Of a DNA stretch of 60,000 nt, positions 11,617 to 25,043 are shown one piece after another (position 1 is the stretch's first letter; each line of letters begins with the position of its first letter). Below the pieces are notes generated by a model that saw only the letters and a list, made by a program, of their open reading frames with translations, was not told where the DNA came from and made no database searches. The stretch is from contig CM060733.1 in assembly GCA_030704615.1 (NCBI GenBank), forward strand, positions 46,502,001 to 46,562,000, given 5' to 3'. Both the position numbers and the translations under genes were made by a program. This DNA is from Takakia lepidozioides. Its lineage: Eukaryota > Streptophyta > Takakiopsida > Takakiales > Takakiaceae.

Positions 11617-13095
11617 AAAAAGAGTGCACCATTGTCAATATAATTGTTTGTCATCTAAGTATATCAGCATACCATACCCATCTTAGTACTCAAAAGGGTT
11701 AGATTAATATAAAGTCTTGCCAAGATTAAATGAGATACATATTACCATATTTTCTTTAAGCTTTGTTAGAGATCAACAAATAACATTTATTTCGAGCAAA
11801 CTTTGAGATCAATTGACATTCATCTATACATTCTTTGTATTTTATTTTATTTTTAACAAGAATGCAAAAAAAAAAGGAGGAGAAAAATCAAAATGCCATT
11901 CAAAGAAACATTAATTCTCTTCTTGTTTTAGGTTGACATTTGGAAATATGACATATACAACACTTCTTCTCTCGATTTTTTTTAATCAGTATTCAAAAAA
12001 AGTATTCAAAATTAATATAACATGAAATTGATATTGGCATTTGATTGGATTTTCTTATGAACATATTCGTATTTCTCATACTTAAGTTGAGCTTGAAATG
12101 ATAGAATTTCAAATATGTTGGATGTGCTTGCAACAATCTCATTTCTCAAAGCTAGGTTAGTCGTTTTAAATTTATTTCTATTTTAAATCTGAGTAATATA
12201 TATAATCTTAATACAACACAATAAGTAAAATAGTGTTGCTTCTAGAATGTCCAACTGTCACTATTTGTTGGTACACAAAATGTGAGAATATATTGCAAAC
12301 TTTGTTGCATCCATTTAGGCATTAAAAAATATGCATGTTCATTTGTCTACCATTGTCCAATATTCATTTTGAGTAGATTTTGAAAGAGGTCCTGTTGCGG
12401 TTACTCTATGCTTAAAAAACAAGTTTTGTGAACTAGTTTATTATAGATTTTTGGTATTTGTAATTTGCCCAAGCCAACCTTATGGAGTTAAAATACATTC
12501 ATTAACTATTATATCATATATATTCACTTTCAAACCTACCAATTCAAACAATCACCCAAATGAAGCAAATTCATGTGTGTGAACACCAATACCTCATCGT
12601 GCAATCGTTGTCTTGATACTAAATGAGAATGTGTGTGTGCAATGGCACCACGCTTCATTCTTGCAATATGTAATTTGAGGTCCAGTCTAACTTTTTAATT
12701 TTATGCCTTACATCTATCAAATTAGATTCACATTTTCAATTACACTGGACAAACTATGTGAGATAAATTTGAACTTGAGGACGGCCAGTACTACATTAAC
12801 TCTATAGATAATTACAAGCACACTATGACTTGTAAAGTGTCAGCATTATAGTGTATATACAACATAAAATATTGTTCTTTGAAAGTTTATACATATCGCA
12901 TGACAACGGAGAGTCACACCCATTGGAAGGTAATTGTCATGGGTTGAATTACTAAAGAAAACATAGTAAAGGGATAACAATAAGAGACATAAAACGAAGA
13001 AGGAAAATGAGAAAAAATTCTATTTTTTACAATTATATCTTAAATTGATAGTTCTGAAGTCCACACGATATGAATGATTACAGAAAAGGAAATTA
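11617..13095. other. AT-rich spacer, no gene recognised
   Basis: Long A/T-rich sequence with short ORFs only. Upstream exons of the peptidase relic would fall here but none could be identified. Confidence 0.4.
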
Positions 13096-14358
13096 TCATT
13101 CCAAAGGCACAAACATATCATTTGATTGAGCATATGGCAAATCAATCACAAAGCCAACTTTCTTCACATCCCTCTCAAAGCCAACTTTGCAAAAGTAATC
13201 TTTTTTCATAATACTACCGCCACGCCATTTGATAGTGAAGACTTCATCCTCTTGACCGGTTGCAATCTTTTGTTCCACGGCCAAGTCCCCAGTTGGTATC
13301 TCAATCAGCTGTCTTAGATATCTCTCAACTAATTCTCTCAGCTCCTCCAGTTGTCCAATAAGATTGCACTTCTTACCACGTCCCCTCCACTCGTACAAAT
13401 ATTTGTCAAGTGGCCTTTGTAGCTGAATGACATCGTCCACCACAAAGGCACTGAATTGAAGAAAATGGTGCTGTTATCTTTCTCCAACTAGGTGTTGTGT
13501 AATTTATTTTCAAGAGCATCCAACATGCCACAATTTAATAAGTTTCAAAAAAATACCTCATTTCCAAAGTGCATTGCTCGATGCACACAACCACTCTTGG
13601 ACACTTGCACTGGTCGCATGATCCCCCCCCGTACCAACAGTTGTCTAATTTTACTGTCAAGATAATATTATCACATCACTACCATGAGCTACAACGTCAC
13701 TAGAAAGACTACGCAAAACAAAACAAACAGCCGAAAAAAAAATGTCGATTATGCCACAGATCATAAAACTACTTAGGGCTCGTAAGAAAATACCTGGGAA
13801 CATGTTGCTCCGAATGGTGATAGCTGCCGTGAGTGCTTGGTCTTGGTTTGCGACTTTTGATAACCGTGTTGTATTGAGAATTATTGAATTTGTTATGTTG
13901 ATCATGGTTCGAGTCCACTAGTCTCCACCATCCCACTAGAAGGCCTTCTCAGATCTTTTAGCAACATAGCAAATTTGGTTGACAACTTCCAGTCTCAGTT
14001 TTGCAATCCTCCAAGAACAAACGTCACGATGTAGCTTCATCAAGAGTCCTTCGAAGGCCGGAGAGAGTCGTATTGTGTGTTTTGTCCATCCCCTCAAACT
14101 TTTCATCAATCTTTTTGTCCATTCTGTCAAGCTTCTCACTGAAGCATAAAAGAGCCTTAGATAACCTCTCATCTGTCCTAGACTCCAATAATGAGATTCC
14201 AACAACGTTCCCAGATCGAAGATAGCACTTGTTTGTTTTTTAGAAAATCCAATCTGCTGAACCAAAGGACAGAAAAGCGGCTTCAAGGGGGCGCCACCCA
14301 TTACTCCGCCACTAGTTCCCTTCTTCTTTTCTGCATCACCTTGCATTTCCAACACCAA
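13096..14358 (-). pseudogene. Unidentified multi-exon minus-strand gene or relic, coiled-coil rich
   Basis: Two open blocks. 14,358-13,936 starts MQGDAEKKKGTSGG. One frame over, near 14,150-14,030, a charged helical stretch (FSEKLDRMDKKIDEKFEG) suggests a coiled coil and a frameshift. 13,443-13,096 encodes VDDVIQLQRPLDKYLYEW and a charged KEELRELVERYL-like helix region, and ends FVPLE-stop. Acceptor-like cag precedes the second block. I do not recognise the family. Its last 49 bp recur exactly at 16,633-16,681. It lies head-to-head with the DUF7869-type relic that starts near 14.88 kb, so it may be a partner ORF of the same mobile unit (inference). Confidence 0.4.
13103..13151. repeat. 49-bp direct repeat, copy 1 (pairs with 16,633-16,681)
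   Basis: The segment starting aaaggcacaaacatatcatt is identical at 13,103-13,151 and 16,633-16,681, in the same orientation. The two copies bracket about 3.5 kb that includes the DUF7869-type relic. Sequence beyond the repeat diverges on the right and is only loosely similar on the left (gattacagaaaa). Confidence 0.85.
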
Positions 14359-14881
14359 GATGAAATTTGACCTTCAGACATTGTGACCACCTTTCATACT
14401 GGCCCATATAGGGAGGCCACTGCTTACAGTCCTGCACACCGTCCAAGCTTAATAAAATACTAAGATATGTATTTTTTCCAAGTGCAAAAGACAATTTAGC
14501 TGTCATGCATGACTCAGCATTGAGGGCTCAGTTTTTTCTCTATGGCAGCTACGCTGCATTGGGGTTGAAAGTGCTTATAGATCTACAAGAGCGTGATTCT
14601 AGTTTTTTCATTAGCATTGTCCTCCACACAGACGCAGAGGAGGAAGAAGTGTGGAGTACTACTGTTTCCAAGGGTCGAGTCCGATCAGTTGGGCATGCGT
14701 CTACATCTAGATTTCCTACTAATGAGGGAGAAATTCAAAATACACTAACGAAGGTAACGATAAAACGAGGGCAATAGTATTGCCATTCAAAGTGTCAATT
14801 TGGAATATATATTTCTAAAAGATTTAATTGTTGTGTTTGGATAGCCTAAATTTCAGAGCATATGGTGTTTAGAATATACAA

Positions 14882-16600
14882 ATGTGCAAATTCCACCGTA
14901 CTCAAGGTTTTCCAAGTGTCGAGTGTGTTGGGAATATCGGACTTGCTTGGAAGAACTCTGCCCAAAAACAAGTTATACGTGAACATTTTCTTTTACATCA
15001 AACTTTGCAAATTGAAGAAATGAGAGATTACTGGCGGGCAAAAACAACTGCAATCCTCAATCCAACGGAATCATTGTGTTTGATTGTCGATGGAATGAAC
15101 CAAAATACTATGATGGTCCCAAAGTTGCGACAATCCGCCAAAGGCATCGAGGGGCGATATGTGAGGACTCATTTGTGTGGTGTAGTAGTACATGATGTGG
15201 GTTTATATATAGATGTTTCGATATATTCTCATCACAAACATGATAACAACCAAGTTGTGACGTCTATAATGCATGTTTTGGGTGACGTAAAAGCTCAACG
15301 AGGGAACAAACTACCACGATTACTACGCATTCAAGCCGGTAATTATGGAAGAGAAACAAAATCAATATATGTTTGCTCTATGCGCTTCATTGGTGGGCCT
15401 TGGATATTTTGCAGAAGTGCATCTTTGTTTTCTCATCGTTGTTCACTCTCATGAGGACATTGACTAAAGATTCAGCGTCATCTTAGGTACATTGAAACGA
15501 CAAGACATAGATTTTTTGAAAGACCTATTGCAACTAGTGACGGAATGAGCGTCACATACAGAATCGTTCGTTACATCATGTCACCTACAAAATGTGTGGG
15601 ATTAGAAGTCCTTCATTACGCCATATTTGAACACCGGCAGCGATGCACTTGTTGGCATCTCTATTCCCCTTCATTTTAGGTTATTTTTTAAGAATGAAAA
15701 ACCATTTGTTCAAACCAATAATTACGCCCGCGTTCGCATATGGAGTCCTCCAAACGATTATCGATGTTTGCAAGATATTCGAGAATCAAGATTGAAGCCC
15801 GAATTAGTACAAGTGGAAAAGGCAAACGAGACAAAGCTCAAGGCATTGGAGGAATTCATTCACATGAAAGAAAGACGCATTGCAAAAAATATGCATGACA
15901 AATGCAATTTGAATGCAATAGAGCAAAGTGAGTGGTTGCAATATCTTGTAGATTTTCCAAATAGACTTGATAGATCCAAAGGAGAAGCATGTCCATTTTG
16001 GCCAAAGGATACATCTGTACAAGCTTGAAATGCAAATCCAAACACGATTGGACCAACAAATGCAGAAGATTTACCACAAACATTGGGCGCTATAAATGAA
16101 GAAATGAGAATAATTTTGAATAACGTTCCCACGGTCGAACACGCACATGTTATTTTGGTCCAAGACATGACAAACCTCGAAACAAATCTACAAGACCTAC
16201 AAAAAAAAAACAAAGAAATATATCTAATATTCAAACAACAGATCAACTAGGATTAGAGGATGACCCTTTTCCAAAATATGATCCTACAAAACATGTGGAA
16301 CTAAGCCCATATATTGCCATGAACACATGCACGGAAGATAGAGAAGCTGACATATCTTTTTTTGTTGGAAAGGTAACAGCCTTAAAACGACGCAATTCAG
16401 AACTAGGTTCCATGATGGTTACATGGTTTTGGCCAAAACCCACAACAATACAAGATGAACCAGGCATGTGGACACTAAGGTATGAAAATTGCATGCAACG
16501 AAAATAGAAACCATCTTATGAGCAAGCGGATTGGGTTGATTTAGATACTGCAATCACGTCATGGACAAATATTGTGACCACGTCAACATAAACTTGTGTA
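14882..16600 (+). pseudogene. DUF7869-type transposon-like protein, decayed
   Basis: Three in-order blocks. 14,882-15,454 has NPTESLCLIVDGMNQN, then THLCGVVVHDVGLYIDV and LPRLLRIQAGNYGRE, matching the layout I know for DUF7869 proteins (IVDGMDQ, THLTG, LQLDNCxxENKN). After 15,400 the frame slips; the continuation (HSHEDID, LGTLKRQDIDFLKDLLQ) lies in another frame with stops. 15,627-16,028 is a middle block, and 16,240-16,507 holds FFVGKVTALKRR and VTWFWPKPTTIQDEPGMW. The TAG at 16,505 sits where Trp would fit. The domain is thought to be nuclease/transposase-related, but its function is not established. The copy carries frameshifts and stops and is not expressible as one protein. Confidence 0.6.
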
Positions 16601-16632
16601 GTTCGAAGGTGATTACAGAAAATGAAATGATC

Positions 16633-16681
16633 AAAGGCACAAACATATCATTTGATTGAGCATATGGCAAATCAATCACAA
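16633..16681. repeat. 49-bp direct repeat, copy 2
   Basis: Identical to 13,103-13,151. It corresponds to the end of the unidentified minus-strand ORF, so a fragment of that gene lies tail-to-tail with the DUF7869-type relic. Confidence 0.85.
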
Positions 16682-17848
16682 GCAATTGACAATGCTTCGG
16701 CACAAATGGAAAATTGCTGCACTTGGCTTCCCTTCGATAATATGTTATGGCACTAATGGATTTGAATGGGATTTGAAGCCTCCTTTTCACCTCTTCCTCT
16801 TTGTTAGTAGGACCTTGCCCCTCGTCCGCCTTTCAAGTCTTGGGTTCCTCCCAAATACTTTATGTGTTACGCCTCATGGTTTCTATATTTTCCCCATGGA
16901 ATAATAAGTTGCCAAGGGCCTGAGTCCACATAGCATTGTTTTTATTTCTGGCGAAATTTCGCATTTTTTCGACCTCAAAATTAAAAATATTCTGTCATAA
17001 ATTCCCTGTTTTCTCATGGATGAAATCGCCAAAATTCTCAAAATTCCCAAAAAAAATCTTGGATGAATTCGCCTAATATGGATGATATAAATGGATGAAA
17101 GTATAGAGGAGGAGGATTCTGTCCAGATTTCAGTGGATGAACAGAAAATGTGGGCAAAACTCAGTAGCCACTCCTGTTATTTTCCAAATTGGGAAAAAAA
17201 AACACTGCCACAGAGTCCCCCCGAGTCGTGCCAAGGTAAAAATAAAATAAAATAAAAAATATAAATATAAAAGCATTTGAGAGCGGGAAACAACCTACAG
17301 GGAGGTTATAATAACAGGCTTTCCTCGTTTGTGTCCCAGAACCCTAAAGGATGACGGAGAGACTAGACGGGCCGGCCCAGAGTGAAGGCATCCTCCACCC
17401 GTCTTAATTCACGGCGGGGAGGGAAGTCGGGTATTCCCATTAGCCCGGCCCGGGCTGGGGTGGCCGGCTCCAAAGCTCGAGAACTCTGCGCAGGGGTTTG
17501 CCTTCGGAGCCCGTCTTTGCGAGCGCGAGTGCGAGATCATGCCCCTTTTGGCGATCTGCTGCGCGCACTCCTGGATGTCTGTGTTCAAGCTTGTGAATCC
17601 CTCGGCAGTTTTCGATTTTAAGAGGAAATAGACCAACAGAAAGACTACCGAGGGAGTAATGGATGTCCCCAGTTACCGCATCGTGCATAGCCTATATACT
17701 CCATAGTTTGCACACCATAAGGCGGGGACTATATCATTTGCTGCAAAAGAGAGTGTTGGATCCGAGGAAAGGCTCAGTGTGAGGCGGGGGTTTGGGTAGC
17801 TTCGATCGGATCACTCCATTTTGTTTTTGAGGGAGGAAGCAGGCGCTG
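16682..17848. promoter_or_regulatory. STRAP 5' flank / likely promoter and 5' UTR
   Basis: Base composition changes from AT-rich transposon debris (to about 17,300) to markedly more GC-rich sequence at 17,340-17,600, just upstream of the STRAP start codon. No TATA box could be assigned with confidence. No ORF here looks real. Confidence 0.4.
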
Positions 17849-20800
17849 ATGGAGAAGAGGAAAGCACAAGTGCCTTTGGTGTGTCATGGCCATTCACGTC
17901 CTATTGTGGATTTGTCATACAGTCCTATAACTCCGGATGGGTTTTTCTTGGTCAGCGCCAGTAAAGGTATGGGACCTGCAGTTTCATTCCCTTCAAGTCT
18001 TCTGTGTGTCCTTCAGTCCCCTCCCTCTCTCTTTCTCCTCTTTCCACAGCTAGGATATAGTCTATATGCCCATCGCACCACGGGAGTTGCGTGGTCCACG
18101 GCCTCAAGGCTAGGTCAAGCGCAACCTGTAGTCTCTCCCTCTAACTTGAGGATATGGAGGAGGGGGTTTGAGGCAACAATGTGGCTGGATGTAGCAGCGT
18201 CAAACGCAGATAGTTTTTATTCAGTTGGAAGCTCTTTGGCGGGTTTCTGAAATGCCTATGCCTATTGAAGATAGTTTCACTTTCTAGGTATGCTCCAAAT
18301 TCATGATTTGGTAGCAGTCTCTGATCAGCAGCCTAAGCTTCTAATCAATTCGGACTAAATTGAGATAGAGTAGGGGAGAAGATGTGCGGATGTTTGGCCA
18401 TTGATTCAAATATTTGTTAGCAGATGGTTATATTCTTGTCATGGCGTATTTCCTTCAAAAGGGAGGCATTTGGGTGAGGTTTTGTTGCTCTCAAGGATTG
18501 GTATATGGCCGTGTCTGTGGGGTGGTCTCTCTCTCTCTCTCTCACAGCTAGCTTCACTGATGACAGCAATTAGAGCTTTTTTGGTCAAATTTAGACAGGT
18601 AAGTTCTTTGCGTTACTTGATCAGCGGCAACTGTCTAAGATCACATGCTTTCGAAGTGACATTGGGAAGATGAAATTGTCAAGGTGTTACCCTCTGACTA
18701 TTTTTGTACTTTATCTGCTGAGCTTCAGCTCCTCTATCACGATCTTGCAGTGCTGTGAGTGCCTACCATAGGTTGCCACCATGAGTTCGTGCTTTGCACC
18801 AGAATTGTCCTTCTTTTAGATTTTCATTATCCCTTATGTCTATGAGCAGTCTGAGAGTGCTTCATGGCTGGTAAAATAGGTGTTGACATACAATGGAACA
18901 AGTCTTCTTTATTACTTCTCTTTAACCTCATTGGTGTCTCACTCTTTGAATGACTCCATACTCTATGTACATATATTTGGGTTTTACATCTAATGAAGGA
19001 AAGTGGGAAAGAGACGAGAGAGGAACTAGTTAGAACCTCTTTGTACGGAAGGCACACTGGGCAAGAGACATGGTCTTGGATGGACAAGTCCTGGATGTGC
19101 ACTTCCCAATCCTTGGGACTGTTCAATTGTAAAAAGTCCAGCATTGCTTGGCAGGATGTTGACATTTGTGTTGGAAGTGAAGGGTGCTCCTTGTATCATG
19201 TGTTACGGTGTCAAGCCACTTGTGACTAAGTTTAAGTCTGATTAGCAAATTACCCCAAGTTGGCCTACTCACAGGGGACTGTTAAATGGTATCTGACAAA
19301 GAAACAGATTTTCCGTACAGATGGGAAGCCCATGCTGCGAAATGGAGAGACCGGTGATTGGATTGGAACATTTGAGGGGCACAAGGGTGCTGTTTGGGCG
19401 GCCTGCCTGAATACACCCGCTCTTCGCGCAGCCACTGCTTCAGCAGACTTTAGCGCGTATGCTCTCTGTTCCTGATCTTGCAAAACATTTTCCATCACGC
19501 TCATGAGTAGAAATTCTGTGTATTGGAGCTCCTGTCCTTTTAGTTGGTTTTCTTTGGTGAGTTGATTCGTTTCATTGGGAAGCTGTATCCAACTTTTTCT
19601 GTAAATCTTCCATTGACAGTCTTAAATGAACAAATGAGACTCACTCGATCTAATGGGCATTCTGACATTGGGGCAATCAGCTGAACTTAGCACTAATAAG
19701 AGTAGCCTGCCTACTTCTGTACAGTTAATTCAAACAGGGTGAAACATGGAACCTATATGTTCATGCTGTATGGTAATGGGGATTAGAGTGCCATTGTAGT
19801 GGAGTATTCTGGATGAGAGGGACCTTTTGAAAGCATAGAAAAGAGTGTTACTGTACAACTCTCAGCTCAGTTCAAGAGGCTCCTGACACTGCCAATAGCA
19901 GCTCCCTCCTTCCAGGTTCACTTGTTTCACTCCACCTCTTTACTTGAGAAAAATTTGGAAGGGAAACTCCACTCCAGTTGAAAGGCCCCTCTCCCACTTG
20001 TGTGACTTGCATTGCAACCCTCATAAACATATGTAGAATGATTACCTGCTAGCTAGGAGAGGATGTTCAGGATGTTCATGCAACATACTAGAGCTGATCC
20101 TTGCAATTTCTGTTGGAGCTTGGCTACAGGAGAGTGTGGGATGCTTTGACGGGTGATGAGCTCTACTCTTTCGAGCATAAGCACATTGTTCGAACTTGTG
20201 CTTTCTCTGAGGTCTTGCTCTCCCTTCTGACTGGTTTAGGGGTTTGAATGATTGGTGAATTCTCATCAAATTACTGCAATATTAATGAGCTTATGGAAGG
20301 AAACTTTAATATCGAAGCAAAGGTAGGTTCTCCTACAGCAATGGCCTTTCTGTCATGGTTGCAATCCTTATTCTGATCTCCTCTCCTTAACCCCATTTTT
20401 GCGTTTTGTCAGAAGTGGATACAGGTAATACCTGAAGGAAAGTAAAATAAGTGGATCTCTCTCCTCGCTCTCCATTTCTCCATTTTCCTAGCACCTTTGA
20501 TTCCCTTCTCCTACCACCAACTTCCTTGTCAGTGTGATGACATGCCTTTCTCCAGTCAAACGAGGTTTGAAGTGATGGTGAAGATTTTTGCCATCTTCAA
20601 CACTACCTATTTTAGGGCATCTTGTTAACAGTCATGCTGTATTTGACATACAGAGCACGACACATTTGCTGACTGGAGGTGCAGAGAAAGTGCTCCGAAT
20701 TTTTGATTTGAATAGGCCAGATGCACCTCCAACTCTCATAGAAGGGTCACCAGGGATGCCAATACGGGCAGCGTTGTGGCATCACAGTGACCAGACAATT

Positions 20801-22309
20801 TTGAGCTCCTCCAATGACATTGGTGGTGTCAGGTATGCTTTGAAGTGTACGTGTAATATGGTGATGGTTGACATGCATGATGATACACCATTATTTCCTG
20901 CGAAAGTTGGCTGTACAAAGAGTTTTCAAATGTCAGAGGAGACCCTCTGGAACCTAATTCAATGTCCAGTCAGACGACTCTCTCCTGTATTGACCCCAGG
21001 TCGAGGGAGGTGTAGTCTACCTAAGCTCGTGGTGCAAGTTCAACCATCCCTGGATGTATGAGATTGTGCTCATACATGAAATGCACTGACAAAAAGGTAC
21101 TAAGGACTGCGACTGAAATGCAGAAATTCCATTTCCAAGCTGTCTTCCCACATGCCACCATGATGCATCAAACGACCAAGATTTATCAGAGCCCAGTGTG
21201 TTGATACGTCTGATAGATAAACGGTGTCCATATGCTTGTCATGTTAGAGATTGTTTTTAAAGGCAAGCTGTTGGGTGGACAGAGTGTGGGATGTGAGAAC
21301 AAGGGCAGTGGTTCGCACCTTGGAGACGAAGTCATCGTGCACAAGTGTGGAGGTGAGCCGAGATGGCCGTTACATCACAACAGCGGACGGCAATACTGTC
21401 AAGTTCTGGGATGCGAATCAGTAAGTATAGACGGCCTTCAGCAAGAATCACGCCCTCTCGTTAACGACTTCCAGTGGCAAAATTAGGAAGTTGGTGCAAG
21501 TGCAGAGCAGTGTCTGGTGTGGTCTATTTGTGTTCCAACAGATCACCACTTCTATACTTTGGAATGTAGGTAGGTGGGCACCAAGTTTTGGCCATCTTTG
21601 TAATAATATGCCACTTCGATTTGTTCTTTGACATGGCAAGAATTTGCTGCATATTCTAGGAAGTAGAGCCTGGGAGCTATGCCTAACAGACCTCTGGATC
21701 TGGTGGTTCATGCACACTGTATTTATTGTTCTACATGCTGGTGTGTTGACAGCTTTGGGCTTGTGAAGAGCTACACGATGCCCAGGCCCGTGGAGTCTGC
21801 ATCACTCTACCCAGCTCGGGGCAAGTTTATAGCCGGCGGGGACGATATGTGGGTCCGCTTATTCGACTTTGACACAGGAAATGAAATTGGTGAGCTCCTT
21901 GCATACTTCCATCATTTTGTTTGTTGGAGTCACATTGGACACGTATAGTAATTGGGCTTTCTGTCTCTATTCCTTGTCTCTTATGCAGCCAACCATTGGA
22001 GAGACCATCACTGGGAGTTGCCAGAACAGGCATGTCTGACAGTGGTTACTTGGTGGCATGTTTGTAGAGTGCAACAAAGGGCACCATGGACCTGTCCATT
22101 GTGTGCGATTTTCTCCCGGCGGAGAGTCTTATGCATCTGGGTCAGAGGATGGGACAATCCGCATCTGGCGAACTGTGGCGGGGGTCGATGAGTTGGAAGT
22201 TGGTAGCTTTGGTGATGGGGTTGGCAACCAAATCAGGGTAAGTGTCGATGAGGTTGTGCGGAAAGTGGAGGGCTTTCACATCGCGCAAGAGAATGGGTCT
22301 GAACAATGA
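17849..22309 (+). CDS. STRAP: STRAP-type WD40 repeat protein (serine-threonine kinase receptor-associated protein homologue)
   Basis: Seven exons join in frame: 17,849-17,966; 19,321-19,456; 20,130-20,211; 20,654-20,832; 21,283-21,420; 21,753-21,889; 22,068-22,309. The total is 1,032 nt, or 343 codons plus stop. Every junction follows GT-AG and keeps phase. The product is a seven-bladed WD40 propeller close to plant STRAP (unrip-like) proteins. Recognisable blocks are [111 protein letters not shown] and [19 protein letters not shown]. Family knowledge: a scaffold linked to the SMN/snRNP assembly complex and kinase signalling in animals; the plant role is less clear. The start follows a purine-rich leader. 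A strong GTAAGT at 22,239 inside exon 7 could permit an alternative 3' end, but read-through gives the conserved helix-like tail ending in NGSEQ. Confidence 0.93.
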
Positions 22310-25043
22310 AGGAGCTTTGCTGATTGCTTCTCCTTGACTTGGATTTTGCCAACCTTTGTGTAAAGAGACCAACCCTGGGGCTTTTTATCAATCCGAGGGG
22401 GGACCATGGTTGTGTTTGTTGCAATGTTTTGTGTCATTTAGGGGAAAGGCATTGGGGCTGGTTATCGCTATGGAGTACAATCACGTTTTTGTCTGTTTCG
22501 ACTGTGTGATATCTCTCATCCTAGATAAATAGCTTTGTTCGCCATGACCAACACACTCAATATAGTGAGATTGTGACCTGAACTGAGTAAGAGGCATGTC
22601 CATTTATAGCCACAATCAGCTTGTAGGCAGAGGCTCAAATCAGTTGCTGAACCAAACTCTACATATTCCGAGGAATGCTACCTAGCCAAGAGAGGCTTGG
22701 ACCAAAGGTTCATTCGGTTTGCAATTAAAGTGCATCTGGTGGTATTCATTACAGGAGGAACAGATATTTTTGAAGGAAAGATTTTGTTTCCTTGCAACTT
22801 CCCTCTAAGGAGGAATTCGCTTAGGGTGGCTTATTGATTTCTGATATAGACATTGTCGAAAAGGTTTTTGTTGGTGGCATGTCCTCATGCGAGAGAATTT
22901 CCATATACTTAAATGTGCAGGACTGGAAGTTCTTTCCCTGTCCCTACCTTTCCTTTCCAGTTATTTTTCTACTGAGTGCGGAGAACAAGCGGCTCCGCCA
23001 CAAGAGGCTCTGTCCTTTGGTGATTTTGTGGTTGTTGTTTTATACTTTTTTTAGGGCTTCATGAATCATTCCCATCAACCCTCCATAGACTAGGCTTAAT
23101 GGATAAGCCTAGTTCTCCGTTCTTCGCCTAGGCAAGAAGTCTCCACAATGCCTCTATCCCTTGCGGGACAAAGCCAACAAACTTCAACATAAGAACAGAG
23201 TGTTGTCTTTTTGGCCTGCCCTCGGACGAATCCAAGAAGGTTTGAATACAAGACATTATTGGCCATACAAAACACATTCGCGGCCTGCTCTGTGCGAGAA
23301 GATGTGATCCATGTACAGTGAAACAGCCTGCTCCTTCCGAAAGCGTGGGCATCTGCAGCTCAAAAGTCTCGGAACAGGAGAACCCGTTGTTTGACTGAAA
23401 TGGGCACTAACAACAATCTCTCAGACACATCAACTGTGTCTCAGTAATTCTAAGCAGCTGCGTGTCTGGTGCTTCATGCAAGCTTAGGATAAGGCATCAA
23501 ACATGAGATTATGACAAGGCACCCCCAATTAGAAACCAATTTTTCAAAGAAAAGAACAAACACGAGATCATAAGACAGGGGAAACCTACGCTGCTGAGAT
23601 CTCTCAAGGCAGCATTCCTGCCAAAGGCATCTTCAAAGCTGTCTCATTCAATCACACCATCAAACTCCACCGATAAACTCAAACTCTACCGCACGCAAAA
23701 CTCATCTTCTTTCCATATTACCCAACTCCAAACCCAACAAGCGATCGAAGAAGACACTCAAAACTAACAGACTCAAGACCCATGTTGCACGGTTGTACTG
23801 TTCTTGAGCAGGGTCTTAGAAGCAGGGGACAAACGGAAACACGAACCCGAACCTTCCCCTAACCTAATCTATAGGCTTGGCGACGCATCCGTGGGTATGT
23901 GAGGAATGCAAGGAGAACAGGGTGACCGAGAGGTTCTTATTGAAACAACCTGCATACGTGGCCGCTCATTTGTTTGTCAAGCTCCTAAGGCTTCAGCAAA
24001 ATCCAAAGCAAGTTCTTCCAAGCACCAGGGAAATGGTTAGCAGCGGAGTAGGACTACCGCATCCGTTCCGCTACATCGCGTTTATCTTCTCCGAGCAAAT
24101 CCGGCCTGCATTCTTAGACCCCTCATGGTTTTGGCAAGCAAAAATCGGGGCAGAGCCAACAACATAAGCTCAAAAAGAGGGTAACTTGGGCAGGATCAAA
24201 TTGAAAAGAGCCCGTATGCTCTTTTCGTGGCCGTTGAGCGATGGAGAGGCCTAATAGTGGGATCCTATCTTCGAGATGTTATCAGAAGGCACTCAACATA
24301 TACCAGTATTTGCCATGGACGTCGTGTCATCCGCTCCACCAAAAACGAGCATTTACCAGTGGTGAGTTACGCCAATACACTTTGAGAGACAGCACATGTG
24401 TAAGTTTTTTTGAGATCAGATGACTGTTCTATGAGCGACTGCATGCTCGAGGCTATCCAAAGTCTTTTATCTTGGAGTGTTTCATACTATGTAACTATTC
24501 ATAACGTGCTACAATGTTGGGTTCAGAATCCACTCGTAAATTGATGGATAGGTGGTCCCCCTTGGTTCTAAAACTTGAGCATTCTTGGTATAAGTTATTC
24601 AAGCTCTAAACCTTGGGGGAGTCCTAAACCCTAAACTGCATGAGCGTCTTCTGAAAGTTCACAGTTAGCATCTTTTGACAGACCTATGGTTCATTGGAAG
24701 AAAGCTAGGATTTTACATTTCTTATATTTAGTTCGTGTTAAGTTACAATAGACTCAATTATATTTAGGAGATAAGCTGAAAAAAATTCAGTTTTTAACGA
24801 AAAATACTTTTTCTGTTTTAGAGAGATTTTTTTCAGCTACAAGATACTTTTTAACTATCTTTTTATCTTATGCTTTTTTGAGACAACACTTATTTAGCAG
24901 TATATAAGCTGGGGGTAAGGTTCATTATACTTCACTCCGTTTCTTTCTTCCCACTAATGAGCTCAGATTTTGAGTGAAACTAGTTTGGGGCCCTTACAAA
25001 GATTTGCTGGTATTCTGCATTTTGTCTCACTTTCTTTTTTTGT
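22310..25043. other. STRAP 3' flank and intergenic, no gene recognised
   Basis: Unremarkable sequence. A short perfect palindrome (actaggctta / taagcctagt, about 23,087-23,112) is present. Open frames near 23,130-23,350 and 23,877-24,167 show no recognisable domain. Confidence 0.4.

Noticed and set aside
17382-17621. ORFs on both strands in the GC-rich region upstream of STRAP
   Set aside because: GC-rich 5' flank gives long frames by chance; no domain or conserved character.
23128-24167. Cys- and Trp-containing ORFs that might be a gene
   Set aside because: No recognisable domain, splice pattern or repeat relation.
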